Positions 7,627 through 16,740 of a DNA stretch of 64,000 nt are shown piece by piece. The DNA lies in assembly GCF_016901575.1 (NCBI RefSeq), contig NZ_JACJKQ010000008.1:1-64000 (forward strand), in the 5' to 3' direction. A program made the position numbers and the translations under genes. The notes under the pieces are model-generated. The model ran no database searches, was not told where the DNA came from, and worked only from the letters and a program-made list of their open reading frames with translations. Numbering within the stretch: position 1 is the first letter of the stretch; every line of letters starts with the position of its first letter. The DNA comes from Enorma phocaeensis. GTDB lineage: Bacteria > Actinomycetota > Coriobacteriia > Coriobacteriales > Coriobacteriaceae.

Positions 7627-9474
7627 ATGAACGGAATGGTGATCGTTGTAGTCGCGGCGGCGGTGCTCGCCGTCGGCTACGTGGCGTACGGTCGGTGGCT
7701 CGCCAAGACATGGGGCATCGATCGCGAGGCGCTCACGCCTGCAAAGCGCATGATGGACGGGAAGAACTTCTCGCCTGCATCCTGCTTCACGGCGTTTTCG
7801 CATCAGTTCTCTTCCATCTGCGGCGCTGGCCCCGTGACGGGCACCATCGCCGCGATGATGTTCGGCTGGCTGCCGGTGCTGCTGTGGGTGCTCGTGGGCG
7901 GCATCTTCTTCGGCGCCGTGCACGACTTCGGGGCGCTGTATGCAAGCGTGAAGAACAACGGCAAGTCGCTCGCCCAGCTCATCGAGAAGTACATCGGGCG
8001 CACCGGCCGCAGGCTGTTCCTGCTCTTTAGCTGGCTTTTCACCATCATCGTGATCGCGGCCTTCGTGGACATGGTGGCAGGGACGTTCCGCGTGATTCCC
8101 GACGCGGCGGGCGCGGCCGACTACGCCGCCTCCTATGCCGGCGGCACGGCGGGAACCATCTCGATCCTCTTCACCTTCGTCGCCATCGCATTCGGCTGGA
8201 TCTGCCGCCGCTTCAAGCTTTCGGGCGTGCGCGAGCTGGCGCTTGCAGTGGTGCTGTTCGTGCTCATGTTCGCCGTCGGCATGCAGTTCCCGGTATACCT
8301 GGATAAGAACGGCTGGTTTGCCGTCATCGTGGTCTACCTCCTGTTTGCGGCCGCCATGCCCATCCAGACGCTCAAGCAGCCGCGCGACTATCTGACGAGC
8401 ATCATGATGATCGTCATGATCGTGTGCGCCGTCGTGGGAATCTTCGTGCTCGGCACCGCCGGCGAGGCCCAGATGACCGCTCCCATGGTTGCCGACATCT
8501 CCGCGCTTGCGGAGGGCGGAAGCTATCTGTTCCCGCTCCTGTTTGTGTCGGTCGCGTGCGGCGCCCTTTCTGGATTCCATAGCCTTGTGTCCACCAACAC
8601 CTCGTCCAAGCAGGTCGAGAAGGAGCAGGACATGCTTCCGGTGGGCTACGGAGCCATGGTGCTCGAGTCCTTTGTGGGCGTGCTTGCCATCGTTGTCGCG
8701 GCAATCATGTTCTCGGACCTCAACACCGCCGGCACGGGAGCCTTGAACAACGGCGTCGCGGCGACCCCGTTCTCCATCTTCTCGCAGGGCGTCGCACGCG
8801 GCATGACCGCCTTCGGAGTCGATTCCACGCTTGCCACGGTATTCATGACCATGTGTGTGTCGGCTCTGGCGCTCACCTCGGTAGACGCCGTTGCGCGCAT
8901 CGGCCGCCTGTCCTTCCAGGAGTTCTTTGCCACCACGAACGACGCCGCTGAGGAGGCCGGTGCCGGTGCGACCGGTGCGGTCAAGGTGCTTTCCAATACC
9001 TGGGTCGCCACGGTGCTCACCCTGGCCCTTGGCCTGGCGCTTGCCTTTGGCGGGTACAACAATATCTGGCCGCTCTTTGGAGCCTCAAACCAGCTGCTCG
9101 GCGGCATGACGATGATCACGCTCGCCGTGTTCTGCAAGTGCACTGGTCGCCGCGGCTTTATGCTGTACGTTCCGGTCGTGTTCCTGCTGGTGTGCACGTT
9201 TACCTCGCTCGTTCAAAGCACGTTGGGATGCATCGCGGCCCTTCAGGCATCTGGCGCCGCGGTTATCGCCACCTCGGGCCTGCAGCTCGTCTTTGCCATC
9301 CTGCTCATGGTGCTCGGCGTGATCGTGGCCTATAGCTGCCTGAAGGAGTTCTTTACCAAAGAGTCCGGCTCGCTTCCTGACGAAGAGCCCGAGTGGTCGC
9401 AGGAGGGTCGTGCCCGCTACGGGCACGGAGACCCCGTCGAGGCCCCTTCTGATGGTGTGAAGGTTCGCGGGTAA
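7627..9474 (+). CDS. cstA: CstA family carbon-starvation transporter (pyruvate/peptide)
   Basis: CstA proteins are polytopic membrane transporters. E. coli CstA is induced by carbon starvation and linked to peptide and pyruvate uptake. The roughly 615-residue protein has the hallmark ASCFTAFSHQFSSICGAGPV and GAVHDFGALYASVKNNGKS near its N terminus, many hydrophobic helices, and GFHSLVSTNTSSKQ in the middle. I chose ATG 7627, six bases after GGAAAGGG; ATG 7621 is too close to that site. Expression is probably set by the leader and hairpins just upstream. The substrate cannot be read from sequence. Confidence 0.9.
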   Translation: MNGMVIVVVAAAVLAVGYVAYGRWLAKTWGIDREALTPAKRMMDGKNFSPASCFTAFSHQFSSICGAGPVTGTIAAMMFGWLPVLLWVLVGGIFFGAVHDFGALYASVKNNGKSLAQLIEKYIGRTGRRLFLLFSWLFTIIVIAAFVDMVAGTFRVIPDAAGAADYAASYAGGTAGTISILFTFVAIAFGWICRRFKLSGVRELALAVVLFVLMFAVGMQFPVYLDKNGWFAVIVVYLLFAAAMPIQTLKQPRDYLTSIMMIVMIVCAVVGIFVLGTAGEAQMTAPMVADISALAEGGSYLFPLLFVSVACGALSGFHSLVSTNTSSKQVEKEQDMLPVGYGAMVLESFVGVLAIVVAAIMFSDLNTAGTGALNNGVAATPFSIFSQGVARGMTAFGVDSTLATVFMTMCVSALALTSVDAVARIGRLSFQEFFATTNDAAEEAGAGATGAVKVLSNTWVATVLTLALGLALAFGGYNNIWPLFGASNQLLGGMTMITLAVFCKCTGRRGFMLYVPVVFLLVCTFTSLVQSTLGCIAALQASGAAVIATSGLQLVFAILLMVLGVIVAYSCLKEFFTKESGSLPDEEPEWSQEGRARYGHGDPVEAPSDGVKVRG

Positions 9475-9510
9475 GCTTCCGTCTTTCCGATTCATGCGTC
9501 GGGCTGCAAG

Positions 9511-9620
9511 GAGGTGCCGAAGGCGGCCGCGCCGCAGCCGACTTCGGCACCTCGCGGCAAGGGGCATGCGTCTCTTATGGGTTTGGCCGCCCCGGCCGGC
9601 AGCACGCCGGTCGGGGCGGC
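9511..9620 (+). terminator. Two strong hairpins after cstA
   Basis: GAGGTGCCGAAG (9511-9522) pairs perfectly with 9542-9553. A second 15-bp stem, 9586-9600 with 9606-9620, has one G-T pair and a five-base loop. Neither has a long T tract. They lie between the convergent cstA and PRD regulator and probably stop or stabilise transcripts. Confidence 0.45.
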
Positions 9621-9682
9621 AGCCATATCTGGGCATCGGGCGGCCGACGTGCCCGCAACATCGGGGCGCGCTCTTCACTCAT

Positions 9683-9810
9683 TTCGGTTTTATGCAGATT
9701 GTTTCTAACATTCCGAGTAGACTCCGTATTTAGGCTCTTGCGACCTGCGGTTTTATTCTCAAAAAAGCGGGTCTACTCACGGGGTCCGGAAAAATCTGCA
9801 TAAAACCGAA
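9683..9810. repeat. Mirror-symmetric intergenic repeat (locus 1)
   Basis: An 18-bp block TTCGGTTTTATGCAGATT (9683-9700) recurs perfectly inverted at 9793-9810. GAGTAGAC (9715-9722) recurs inverted at 9771-9778. The 14-bp spacers between the blocks are equal in length on both arms but differ in sequence. The TTATGCAGAT core resembles the 19-bp element found at 22.7 and 62.4 kb. Confidence 0.7.
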
Positions 9811-9843
9811 GCGAATGGATTTCGGGCCCGTGACAGGCGTCTC

Positions 9844-11817
9844 CTAGCGGTATGTGGCGGCGTTCAGCGAGGCGTTGTCGAGCGCGGCGAGGAGCTCCTC
9901 AAAGGTGCGGCAGCGAACGATTTCGTGCTGCAGGTCCTCGTTGTTGGCGATCTTGACGATGAGGTCGTAGAGAAGCTCGATCTGGTCGGACATCTGCGGC
10001 TTCATGGAAAGCAGGAAGACGATCCTCACGTCCTCATCGGAATCCCCTTCCGGCCCCTCGCCGCTCCAGGTGATGCCCTGGCCAAGGACCGCCACGGCGA
10101 CATGGGTCTCCGTGGAGCAGAGGCGGATGGGGTGGGGGATGGCGACGCACTTGCCGATGGCGGTGGTGGAGAGCGCCTCGCGCTCCAGCACCAGGTCGAA
10201 GAGGTGCTCGTCGACCGTGTGAGTGGCCACGATAGACGAGCACATGCGTCGAAGCAGCTCGTCGCGCGAGACGGGCTGCTTTTCAAAGAAAAACATCTCC
10301 TTGTCGAAGATGCCTTCCAAGCGACGGGAGATGCCGACCGCCTTCTCCTCGAGCCAGTGGGTGATGAGTTTCACATCGTCCTCGAGCAGGCGGAAGTCGA
10401 CGGTGATCGACGGGATGCGGGAATCCTTGATCGATGAGGTGGTGAGGATGAGGTCGGTGCCGTCGAGGGCGCTGTCCTCAAGCAGGATGAGCTCCTGGCG
10501 GGAGAGGCAGCGCTTGACGCTCAGCTTGTTGTTGAAGAGCAGCTCGACGCGGGTCTGCATGACCTGCTGGGCGGCCTTGCCGGCATCGCAGCAGATGAGC
10601 ACGTTGAGACGGGTGTCGTAGGCGGACTTGCGGCGCTCGATGGCCGCTCCGATGTGCAGCGCGATATAGCTGATGTCGTCTTCGTTGAGCGCATAGATCG
10701 GGTCGCACAGGACCTCGTTGCATACCGACAGCGCCACCTCAAAGGCCAGCGGGAAGCTCTCCTTGACGGTCTTGAGCAGGGGATTGTTCTGACCGGGCTG
10801 GTTGCCGCTGCGCGACTCATAGATGGACTTCAGGTGCTCATAGATGCCGTGGCGCAACACGTTGTCGTAGGAGAGGTCAAAGCCGTAGCCGCGGCGGATA
10901 GCCTCGATGATGCCGTCGGTGAGCGCCTGCAGGCGCTTGGGATCCACCGAGCGGGTGGCGATGTTGGAGTATGAGATGAGCAGCGGGTGCAGCCAGCATT
11001 TCTCGGCGGCGGGCACCGTGACGCCGAGCAGGCTCTGGATGCCCGAGATGATGGCGTCCGCGGTCTCGCAGATCTCTGCGGGCGGCTCGGCGAGCACGCT
11101 CGCCTCGATGATGTTGCCGCTCTTCACGCGCTTCGCCATGAGCAGCACGTTGAGCAGCAGCGAAGTGAAGCCGTAGTCGCTCGCGGTGACGCCGGAGCTC
11201 GAGAGGGCCTCGGCGAGCATCTTTTCGACCGGCTTGACGTCGATGCCGGCGAAGATCCGCAGCGCGTCGCGCCCGATGCGCCGTCCCCGCTCCTCCTGCG
11301 ATTTCATGATGATCTCGTTCATGTAGCACAGGCGCTTGTCGTGCTCGGAGCCAAAGACGCGGACGCCCTTCATGCGGTTGGTGACGCACTCGAGTCCATA
11401 GCGCTCGAAGACGATGCGCACGTCGCGGATGTAGCCCTGGGCGGTGCTCTCGCTCACGAGGGCGGCGTTGGCGATGTCGGTCGAGGAGACGTGGCCGTTG
11501 GCGTCAAGCAGGATGGACATGACGGCGCGCAGGCGGTCGGTCGAGGACGACAGGTCGTAGGTCTCTCGGCTGCTCTCGCTCTTGTTGGAGACAAAGGCCT
11601 GGTAGGCGTCCTCGTCGAGGACCTCCACGTGGTAGCCCACGCCGCGCTTCAGCAGCACGCGGGCGCCGTGGCGCTCGAGGACGGCATTGATGGACGAGAT
11701 GTCGTTGCGGATGGTGCGGTCGGTTACGCCAAAGGTCGTGGCGAGCTTGCTCACGGGCGTGTACGGGACGTTCCTGATCAGCGAAAACTCCCGGTCCAGC
11801 CTGTCAAACCCAAACAT
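9844..11817 (-). CDS. PRD-containing transcriptional regulator with C-terminal PTS EIIA domain (BglG/MtlR type)
   Basis: The 657-residue protein has an N-terminal winged-helix region (VSKLATTFGVTDRTIRNDIS), a second HTH, two PTS regulation domains in the middle, an EIIB-like stretch near NVLICCDAGKAAQQV, and an EIIA-like C terminus with KCVAIPHP. Such proteins are activated or inhibited by phosphorylation of PRD histidines by PTS components. It is divergent from the PTS-mannosidase-fucose genes, which are its likely targets. The ATG at 11817 follows AAAGGGG on the minus strand. It is expected to be a DNA-binding activator rather than an RNA-binding antiterminator, because it has DNA-type HTHs. 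Confidence 0.88.
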   Translation of the reverse strand: MFGFDRLDREFSLIRNVPYTPVSKLATTFGVTDRTIRNDISSINAVLERHGARVLLKRGVGYHVEVLDEDAYQAFVSNKSESSRETYDLSSSTDRLRAVMSILLDANGHVSSTDIANAALVSESTAQGYIRDVRIVFERYGLECVTNRMKGVRVFGSEHDKRLCYMNEIIMKSQEERGRRIGRDALRIFAGIDVKPVEKMLAEALSSSGVTASDYGFTSLLLNVLLMAKRVKSGNIIEASVLAEPPAEICETADAIISGIQSLLGVTVPAAEKCWLHPLLISYSNIATRSVDPKRLQALTDGIIEAIRRGYGFDLSYDNVLRHGIYEHLKSIYESRSGNQPGQNNPLLKTVKESFPLAFEVALSVCNEVLCDPIYALNEDDISYIALHIGAAIERRKSAYDTRLNVLICCDAGKAAQQVMQTRVELLFNNKLSVKRCLSRQELILLEDSALDGTDLILTTSSIKDSRIPSITVDFRLLEDDVKLITHWLEEKAVGISRRLEGIFDKEMFFFEKQPVSRDELLRRMCSSIVATHTVDEHLFDLVLEREALSTTAIGKCVAIPHPIRLCSTETHVAVAVLGQGITWSGEGPEGDSDEDVRIVFLLSMKPQMSDQIELLYDLIVKIANNEDLQHEIVRCRTFEELLAALDNASLNAATYR

Positions 11818-11929
11818 GTCCGCCCCTTTATCCGCCTGCGGCCGCGCGGCGCAAGCGCCGATGTGTCCATAATAAGTATTTCAGCATAGTAACGTAGATT
11901 TCCCTATCGCTCCGATTTTCTTTTAGAAG

Positions 11930-12065
11930 CGGAAAACCTTGCGTCATGGGTTTCCGGCATTTCCGGATAAAGCGGAAGCGCGCCGGCGCCGCATCTTCTG
12001 CCGCTTCCGATTCAAATCGGAAGTGCGGTTTCCGGAAGCCGTCCGGATTTCTTTTCCAACCGGAA
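11930..12065. promoter_or_regulatory. Operator-like cluster of TTCCG/CGGAA sites in divergent promoter
   Basis: Nine copies of TTCCG or its complement CGGAA occur in 136 bp, at 11930, 11952, 11961, 11973, 12005, 12018, 12030, 12033 and 12061. The centre, CCGCTTCCGATT with AATCGGAAGTGCGG, is a near-perfect palindrome. The cluster lies between the PRD regulator and the PTS operon and is a likely regulator-binding region. TAGAAT at 12099-12104 is a candidate -10 for the PTS operon. Confidence 0.5.
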
Positions 12066-12147
12066 GACGCCCCCGGCGGGTTTGCCCGCGGCCGCCCGTA
12101 GAATCTTTGGGCGAACAGGAGGCGAACCCACGAGGGGAGGAAGAAAC

Positions 12148-12600
12148 ATGGAAAACCTGCTCACCAACGACCAGATCATGCTCAACACCGTGTGCTCCAC
12201 GAAAGATGAGCTGTTCGACATCGTTTCCCAGCGAGCGTTCGAGCTTGGGATCTGCGATTCTGCCGACGGCGTGAAGGCCGACCTGCTGGCTCGCGAGAGC
12301 GAGATGGCGACGGGCATCAACTGCGGCTTCGCGATTCCTCACACCAAAAGCGCGCACGTGCAGCATCCTGCGGTCATGTTCGTCCGCACGACTGCTCCGC
12401 TGGAATGGGAGACCCTGGACGGCAGCGAGGTCACGCGCGTCATCGCGCTGCTCGTGCCCGAGAGCGGTCAGAACACCCACCTGAGGATGATCGCGCATCT
12501 CGCATCGAGCCTCATGGACCCTGAGTTTATCGAGTTCCTCTCCGCGGAGGAGGACGTCGACGCCCTGAGAGAGAAGATCTCCGAGCGTCTTTCCGAGTAA
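12148..12600 (+). CDS. PTS EIIA component, fructose/mannitol family
   Basis: EIIA passes phosphate from HPr to EIIB during sugar import. The 150-residue protein has the PTS_EIIA_2 active site CGFAIPHTKSAHVQ, with phosphohistidine H65. ATG 12148 follows GAGGGGAGGAAG; upstream in-frame residues are not family-like. It heads an apparent operon with separate IIB, IIC, GH38 and fucose genes. In E. coli the mannosylglycerate transporter MngA carries the same three fructose-family domains in one chain. Confidence 0.92.
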   Translation: MENLLTNDQIMLNTVCSTKDELFDIVSQRAFELGICDSADGVKADLLARESEMATGINCGFAIPHTKSAHVQHPAVMFVRTTAPLEWETLDGSEVTRVIALLVPESGQNTHLRMIAHLASSLMDPEFIEFLSAEEDVDALREKISERLSE

Positions 12601-12653
12601 CGACAGGCTAGAGCGGCGCCCGCGGGGCGCCAGGAGACAAAGGAGCAAGAAAG

Positions 12654-12962
12654 ATGAAGGTTGTTGCTGTAACCGCTTGCATCTCGGGCATCGCCCACAC
12701 CTACATGGCCAAGTCCGGCATCGAGAACGCCTGCAAGGCCATCGGCGCTTCCTGCCACGTTGAGACCCAGGGCGCCATGGGCATCGAGGACCGCATCCCG
12801 CAGGACGAGATCGATGCTGCCGACGTGGTCATCTTCGCCGTCGACACCACCGTCACCGAGCGCGACCGCTTCGAGGGCAAGAAGGTCCTCGAGGTCGGCA
12901 CGAGCGAATGCGTGAAGGACGCTGCCGGCGTCGTCGCGCGCGCCATCGAGCTCGTCGGCTAA
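12654..12962 (+). CDS. PTS EIIB component, fructose family
   Basis: The 102-residue cytoplasmic EIIB carries phosphate on cysteine C9 in the P-loop VTACISGIAHTYMAKSGIE, which matches the fructose-class CxxGIAHT signature. The protein is the usual single-domain length. AAAGGAGCAAGAAAG precedes the ATG. It sits 53 bp after IIA and 38 bp before IIC. The residue after the phosphocysteine is Ile rather than the common Pro, a minor variation. Confidence 0.92.
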   Translation: MKVVAVTACISGIAHTYMAKSGIENACKAIGASCHVETQGAMGIEDRIPQDEIDAADVVIFAVDTTVTERDRFEGKKVLEVGTSECVKDAAGVVARAIELVG

Positions 12963-13000
12963 TTCTGCCTTTTGTTAGCTGCAAGGAAAGGAGAAACGCA

Positions 13001-14047
13001 GTGAATGCCAAGCAGCTAGGAAAGGACATCATGAGGCACTTCAGCACTGGTGTGTCCTACATGGTTCCTGTTGTCGTTGCGGGAGGTATCATCACCTCCG
13101 TGGCCACCATCATCGGCGGCCAGGGCGTCTGGACGGAGACCGAGACGTTCTGGGGCGTCATGCGCATGATTGGTCAGACGGGCCTGAACTTCGTCGTCCC
13201 GATGATTTCCGCGTACGTCGCCTACTCCATTGCCGACCGTCCCGGCCTCGCGCCCGGATTCATCACCGGCCTCATCGCCTTCACGATGGGCACCGGCTTC
13301 CTCGGCGGCATGGTGACCGGTCTGTGCTCCGGCTACCTCGCCAAGGCCCTCAAGGGAATCAACCTGCCTGCGCGCGTGCAGTCCCTCAAGGTCATGTTCA
13401 TTATCCCCATTGTGACCACGCTTTGCATCGGTTTGTTGCTGTGGTATGTCGTCGGCACTCCGATCGCCTGGCTCACCACCTCCCTTGATGCCTGGCTGAA
13501 CAGCCTCCAGGGTGCCGCTGCCGGCGCCATGGGCGCGATCCTCGGCGCCATGATGGCCTTCGACATGGGCGGCCCGGTCAACAAGATCGCCAACACCTTC
13601 GGCAACGCCGCGTTCGTCGAGGGCGCCTATCAGTCCTCCACCCTGGTGCTAATGGCCATCTCCATCCCGCCCACCATCGTGTTCCTCGCCACCCTGCTCG
13701 ACCGCAAGAAGAAGCTCTACTCTGACGCCGAGCGCGAGACCAGCGTGACCGCCATGATCATGGGCCTGTGCGGCATCACCGAGGGCACCATCCCGTTCGC
13801 CCTGGGCGACCCCCTGCGCGTCATTCCCTCCATCGTTGTGGGTACGTCGCTGTCCTGCGCCCTTGCCGGCATCTTCGGCATCGTCTACCCGGTCCTGCTG
13901 ACCACCTACATGGCTATCCCCTTCGCAAACAACATCCCTGTGTACCTGGTTTGCGTCGCGGTTGGTAGCTTGGTCGGCGCCTTGATGCTCAATGCCCTCA
14001 GAACCCTCAAGCTCAAGAAGCAAGAGGCTGCCGAGGCCACTGAGTAA
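13001..14047 (+). CDS. PTS EIIC permease, fructose family
   Basis: This is the membrane channel of the PTS. It is 348 residues with about eight or nine hydrophobic helices, beginning HFSTGVSYMVPVVVAGGII and containing AMMAFDMGGPVNKIANTFG and GITEGTIPFALGDPLRVIPS, conserved in fructose-type IIC. I chose GTG 13001, seven bases after AAAGGAGA; the frame continues upstream into IIB but is not family-like. A terminator-like hairpin follows, so downstream genes may be expressed less than the PTS. Confidence 0.92.
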   Translation: MNAKQLGKDIMRHFSTGVSYMVPVVVAGGIITSVATIIGGQGVWTETETFWGVMRMIGQTGLNFVVPMISAYVAYSIADRPGLAPGFITGLIAFTMGTGFLGGMVTGLCSGYLAKALKGINLPARVQSLKVMFIIPIVTTLCIGLLLWYVVGTPIAWLTTSLDAWLNSLQGAAAGAMGAILGAMMAFDMGGPVNKIANTFGNAAFVEGAYQSSTLVLMAISIPPTIVFLATLLDRKKKLYSDAERETSVTAMIMGLCGITEGTIPFALGDPLRVIPSIVVGTSLSCALAGIFGIVYPVLLTTYMAIPFANNIPVYLVCVAVGSLVGALMLNALRTLKLKKQEAAEATE

Positions 14048-14060
14048 CATCGGCAAGCTC

Positions 14061-14099
14061 GAAGGGCGTCTGCACCGCATGCAGGCGCCCTTCATTTTT
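14061..14099 (+). terminator. Terminator/attenuating hairpin between PTS IIC and GH38 gene
   Basis: GAAGGGCGTCTGCA (14061-14074) pairs with 14080-14093 with one G-U, followed by ATTTTTA. The next gene begins 33 bp later on the same strand, so this is likely a partial terminator. Confidence 0.7.
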
Positions 14100-14125
14100 A
14101 AGAAATGCGACGCGAAAGGCTAAAG

Positions 14126-16735
14126 ATGGCTAACACGCATTTGGTTCAGAACACGCACTGGGACCACGAGTGGTACTTCACGGCCGAGGATGCCCGCCTG
14201 CTGAGCGACCAGGTGTTCACCGAGGCGATCGAGGAGCTGAAGCGCAACCCGCGCGCCCACTTCTGCCTCGATGGCCAGTCCTCAATCGTGGACGAGTATG
14301 TGGAGCTCAACCCCGAGCGCGCCCAGGACATCAAAGACCTCATGGCTGCGGGCCGACTCGACGTGGGCCCCTGGTACACTCAGACCGACGCGCTCCTGGT
14401 GGGCCCGGAGTCCATCATGCGCAACATGATGGTGGGCGTGCACGACATCCGCACGAAGTACGGCGAGCCCATGATGCTGGGATACCTGCCCGACACCTTC
14501 GGCTTCAACGCCCAGATTCCCTCGATTCTGAACGCCTGCGGCATCGACACCTTCATCGGCTGGCGCGGCATCGACTACGAGAACCAGGCCGGCGCCCCCT
14601 ACTTCGTGTGGAAGTCCCTGGGGGACCATGCCGTGTATGCCGCCAACATGCCCCATGGCTACTCCATGGGCGTCATGCCCGTCGACGCGCTCGAGCGCAT
14701 CGACGAGTACGTGAAGGTCAAGCTCGATCCCGAGGTCGCCTTCGTCCATGACGTCGCCGGCGACGAGGAGATCCTCATGCCCTCCGGCATGGACCAGAAG
14801 AACATGATCATCGACTACGACAAGGTCGTGGACGAGTACAACCGCACGAGCGAGAACACCTGCATTCACTCCACCTTCGGCACCTTCATGGACGTCCTGC
14901 GCAAGCGCGGGGGCCTGCCGGAGTACCGCGGCGAGATGCGCGAGCCCGTCTACGCGCGCGTGCACCGCACCATCGGCTCGGTCCGCACCCAGATGAAGCA
15001 GGCTGACACCGCCCTCGAGCAGAAGCTGCTCCGCCGCGTGGAGCCCCTCATGGTGCTCGCCGAGTCCTGCGGCATCCGCATCTCCAACGGCGCCCTGCTG
15101 CGCGCGTGGAAGAAGCTGCTGGAGAACCAGGCGCACGACTCGATGGGCGGCTGCGTGTCCGACAACGTCGCCGAGGACATCTTCCACCGCCTGAAGGAGG
15201 CCAACGAGATCGTCGAGGGCATCGAGAACCTGGTGGTCAAGCGCCTAGCCGACGATATGGGGCTTGCTCCCAACGAGGTGCTGCTCATCAACACCGACCC
15301 CAAGCCGTTCTCCGGCGAGAAGACGGTGCACGTCGTCGCCGCGAGCAAGAACCTCACCTTTGAGGGCAGCGACCACGCGGTGCTCGAGTCCGAGCGCTAC
15401 TACCCGGCCCGCCAGAACGTCATGATGTGGGGGCCGATGGGCCTGGAGTGCACCGAGGAGCCGCCCTACTTCGAGCTCGACGTCCGCCTGCATGTCGAGA
15501 TTCCCGCCTTCGGCTATCGCGTGATCTCCTTCACCGAGGGCGAAGGCGCCCTCGAGGAGTACGTCGAGGAGAGCTCCGCGAGCATCTCCAACGACGCCTA
15601 CACCGTCTCCTTCGAGGAGGGGCATGTGAAGCTCACCTGCGCCGGCGGCCGCGTGATCGAGGACTTCTTGGCGCTGACCGACATGGGCAACGACGGAGAC
15701 ACCTACGATTTCTCGCCCATCGCCGGCGAGCCCGAGCGCGTGCTCTCCTTTGACTCCGCCATGGTGCGTCGAGCCACCGGCCGCTCCGAGCTGGTGCTTT
15801 CCGGCTCCGCTGAGCTGCCGTGCGACCTTGCCGACCGCATGGTCGAGGACGGCAAGACCGCCGAGGTGGCCTACACCGTGGCCCTGTCGCTCGGCGAGAG
15901 CGAGACCATCGAGGGGCAAATCTGGATCGACAACACCGTGCTCTCCCACCGCATGCGCCTGAAGGTGCGCACCGGCGTGGATAGCGACGCGTCGATCGCC
16001 CAGATCCAGGGCGGCTTTTTGGCCCACACCCGCGTGGTGGCGCCTGAGACGTGGGCCGACCGCTATGTCGAGAAGCCCTCGCCGCTCGAGATCTTCGACA
16101 AGAGCGCGTCCGCCGAGACGACCGACGGCTACCTGACGGTTTTCGCCGACGGCATCAAGGAGTACGAGAAGGACGGCGACGCCCTCCTCATCACCCTCAT
16201 GGGCACCACGGGCCAGCTCGGCAAGCCCGACCTGGCTTGGCGCCCGGGTCGCGCGTCGGGCGACACGACCTTCGCCGGCCACATCATGATGGAGACGCCG
16301 CTTGCCCAGGAGGTCGGCGAGCATGTCGTCACCTTCGGCATCGCGATCGCAGGCGGTGCGTTTGACGAGGAACGCGTGGCCAAGCTCGCCGAGGAGCGCC
16401 TCGTCCCCACCGTGAGCTACCAGCGCCAGAACCTGAACCTGTTCATCAACCGTCTGGACAACAAGATCTGGCCCCAGCAGTTCCCGGTCGAGCGCCCGCG
16501 CGAGCTCTCGCTGCTCGACCTCGGCGAGGACTGCATCGTGTCGGCCATCATGCCCTCGCTCTACGACAAGCGCAGCTTCGTGGTCCGCTTGGTGAACCCC
16601 ACCGCCAAGGAGGCGACGGTTCCCGCCTACCTCCTCGAGCACGCCGAACGCGTGAACGCCCTTGAGGACGCCGTCGAGGCCGGCGAGACCATCGAGGCCT
16701 ACGGGTTTGCCACCTTCAAGCTTCCCATCGCGTAG
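14126..16735 (+). CDS. Alpha-mannosidase, GH38 family (MngB-like)
   Basis: GH38 enzymes hydrolyse alpha-mannosidic bonds with retention. The 869-residue protein begins with NTHWDHEWYFT (zinc-site His/Asp) and has YLPDTFGFNAQIP, whose Asp near residue 123 is the expected nucleophile, then the beta-sandwich C terminus. There is no signal peptide, so it acts in the cytoplasm on an imported, probably phosphorylated substrate. ATG 14126 follows AAAGG; ATG 14105 lacks a site. Directly behind a fructose-family PTS, it resembles the E. coli mngAB pair, which uses 2-O-alpha-mannosyl-D-glycerate. The real substrate is unproven. Confidence 0.92.
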   Translation: MANTHLVQNTHWDHEWYFTAEDARLLSDQVFTEAIEELKRNPRAHFCLDGQSSIVDEYVELNPERAQDIKDLMAAGRLDVGPWYTQTDALLVGPESIMRNMMVGVHDIRTKYGEPMMLGYLPDTFGFNAQIPSILNACGIDTFIGWRGIDYENQAGAPYFVWKSLGDHAVYAANMPHGYSMGVMPVDALERIDEYVKVKLDPEVAFVHDVAGDEEILMPSGMDQKNMIIDYDKVVDEYNRTSENTCIHSTFGTFMDVLRKRGGLPEYRGEMREPVYARVHRTIGSVRTQMKQADTALEQKLLRRVEPLMVLAESCGIRISNGALLRAWKKLLENQAHDSMGGCVSDNVAEDIFHRLKEANEIVEGIENLVVKRLADDMGLAPNEVLLINTDPKPFSGEKTVHVVAASKNLTFEGSDHAVLESERYYPARQNVMMWGPMGLECTEEPPYFELDVRLHVEIPAFGYRVISFTEGEGALEEYVEESSASISNDAYTVSFEEGHVKLTCAGGRVIEDFLALTDMGNDGDTYDFSPIAGEPERVLSFDSAMVRRATGRSELVLSGSAELPCDLADRMVEDGKTAEVAYTVALSLGESETIEGQIWIDNTVLSHRMRLKVRTGVDSDASIAQIQGGFLAHTRVVAPETWADRYVEKPSPLEIFDKSASAETTDGYLTVFADGIKEYEKDGDALLITLMGTTGQLGKPDLAWRPGRASGDTTFAGHIMMETPLAQEVGEHVVTFGIAIAGGAFDEERVAKLAEERLVPTVSYQRQNLNLFINRLDNKIWPQQFPVERPRELSLLDLGEDCIVSAIMPSLYDKRSFVVRLVNPTAKEATVPAYLLEHAERVNALEDAVEAGETIEAYGFATFKLPIA

Positions 16736-16740
16736 GTGAG

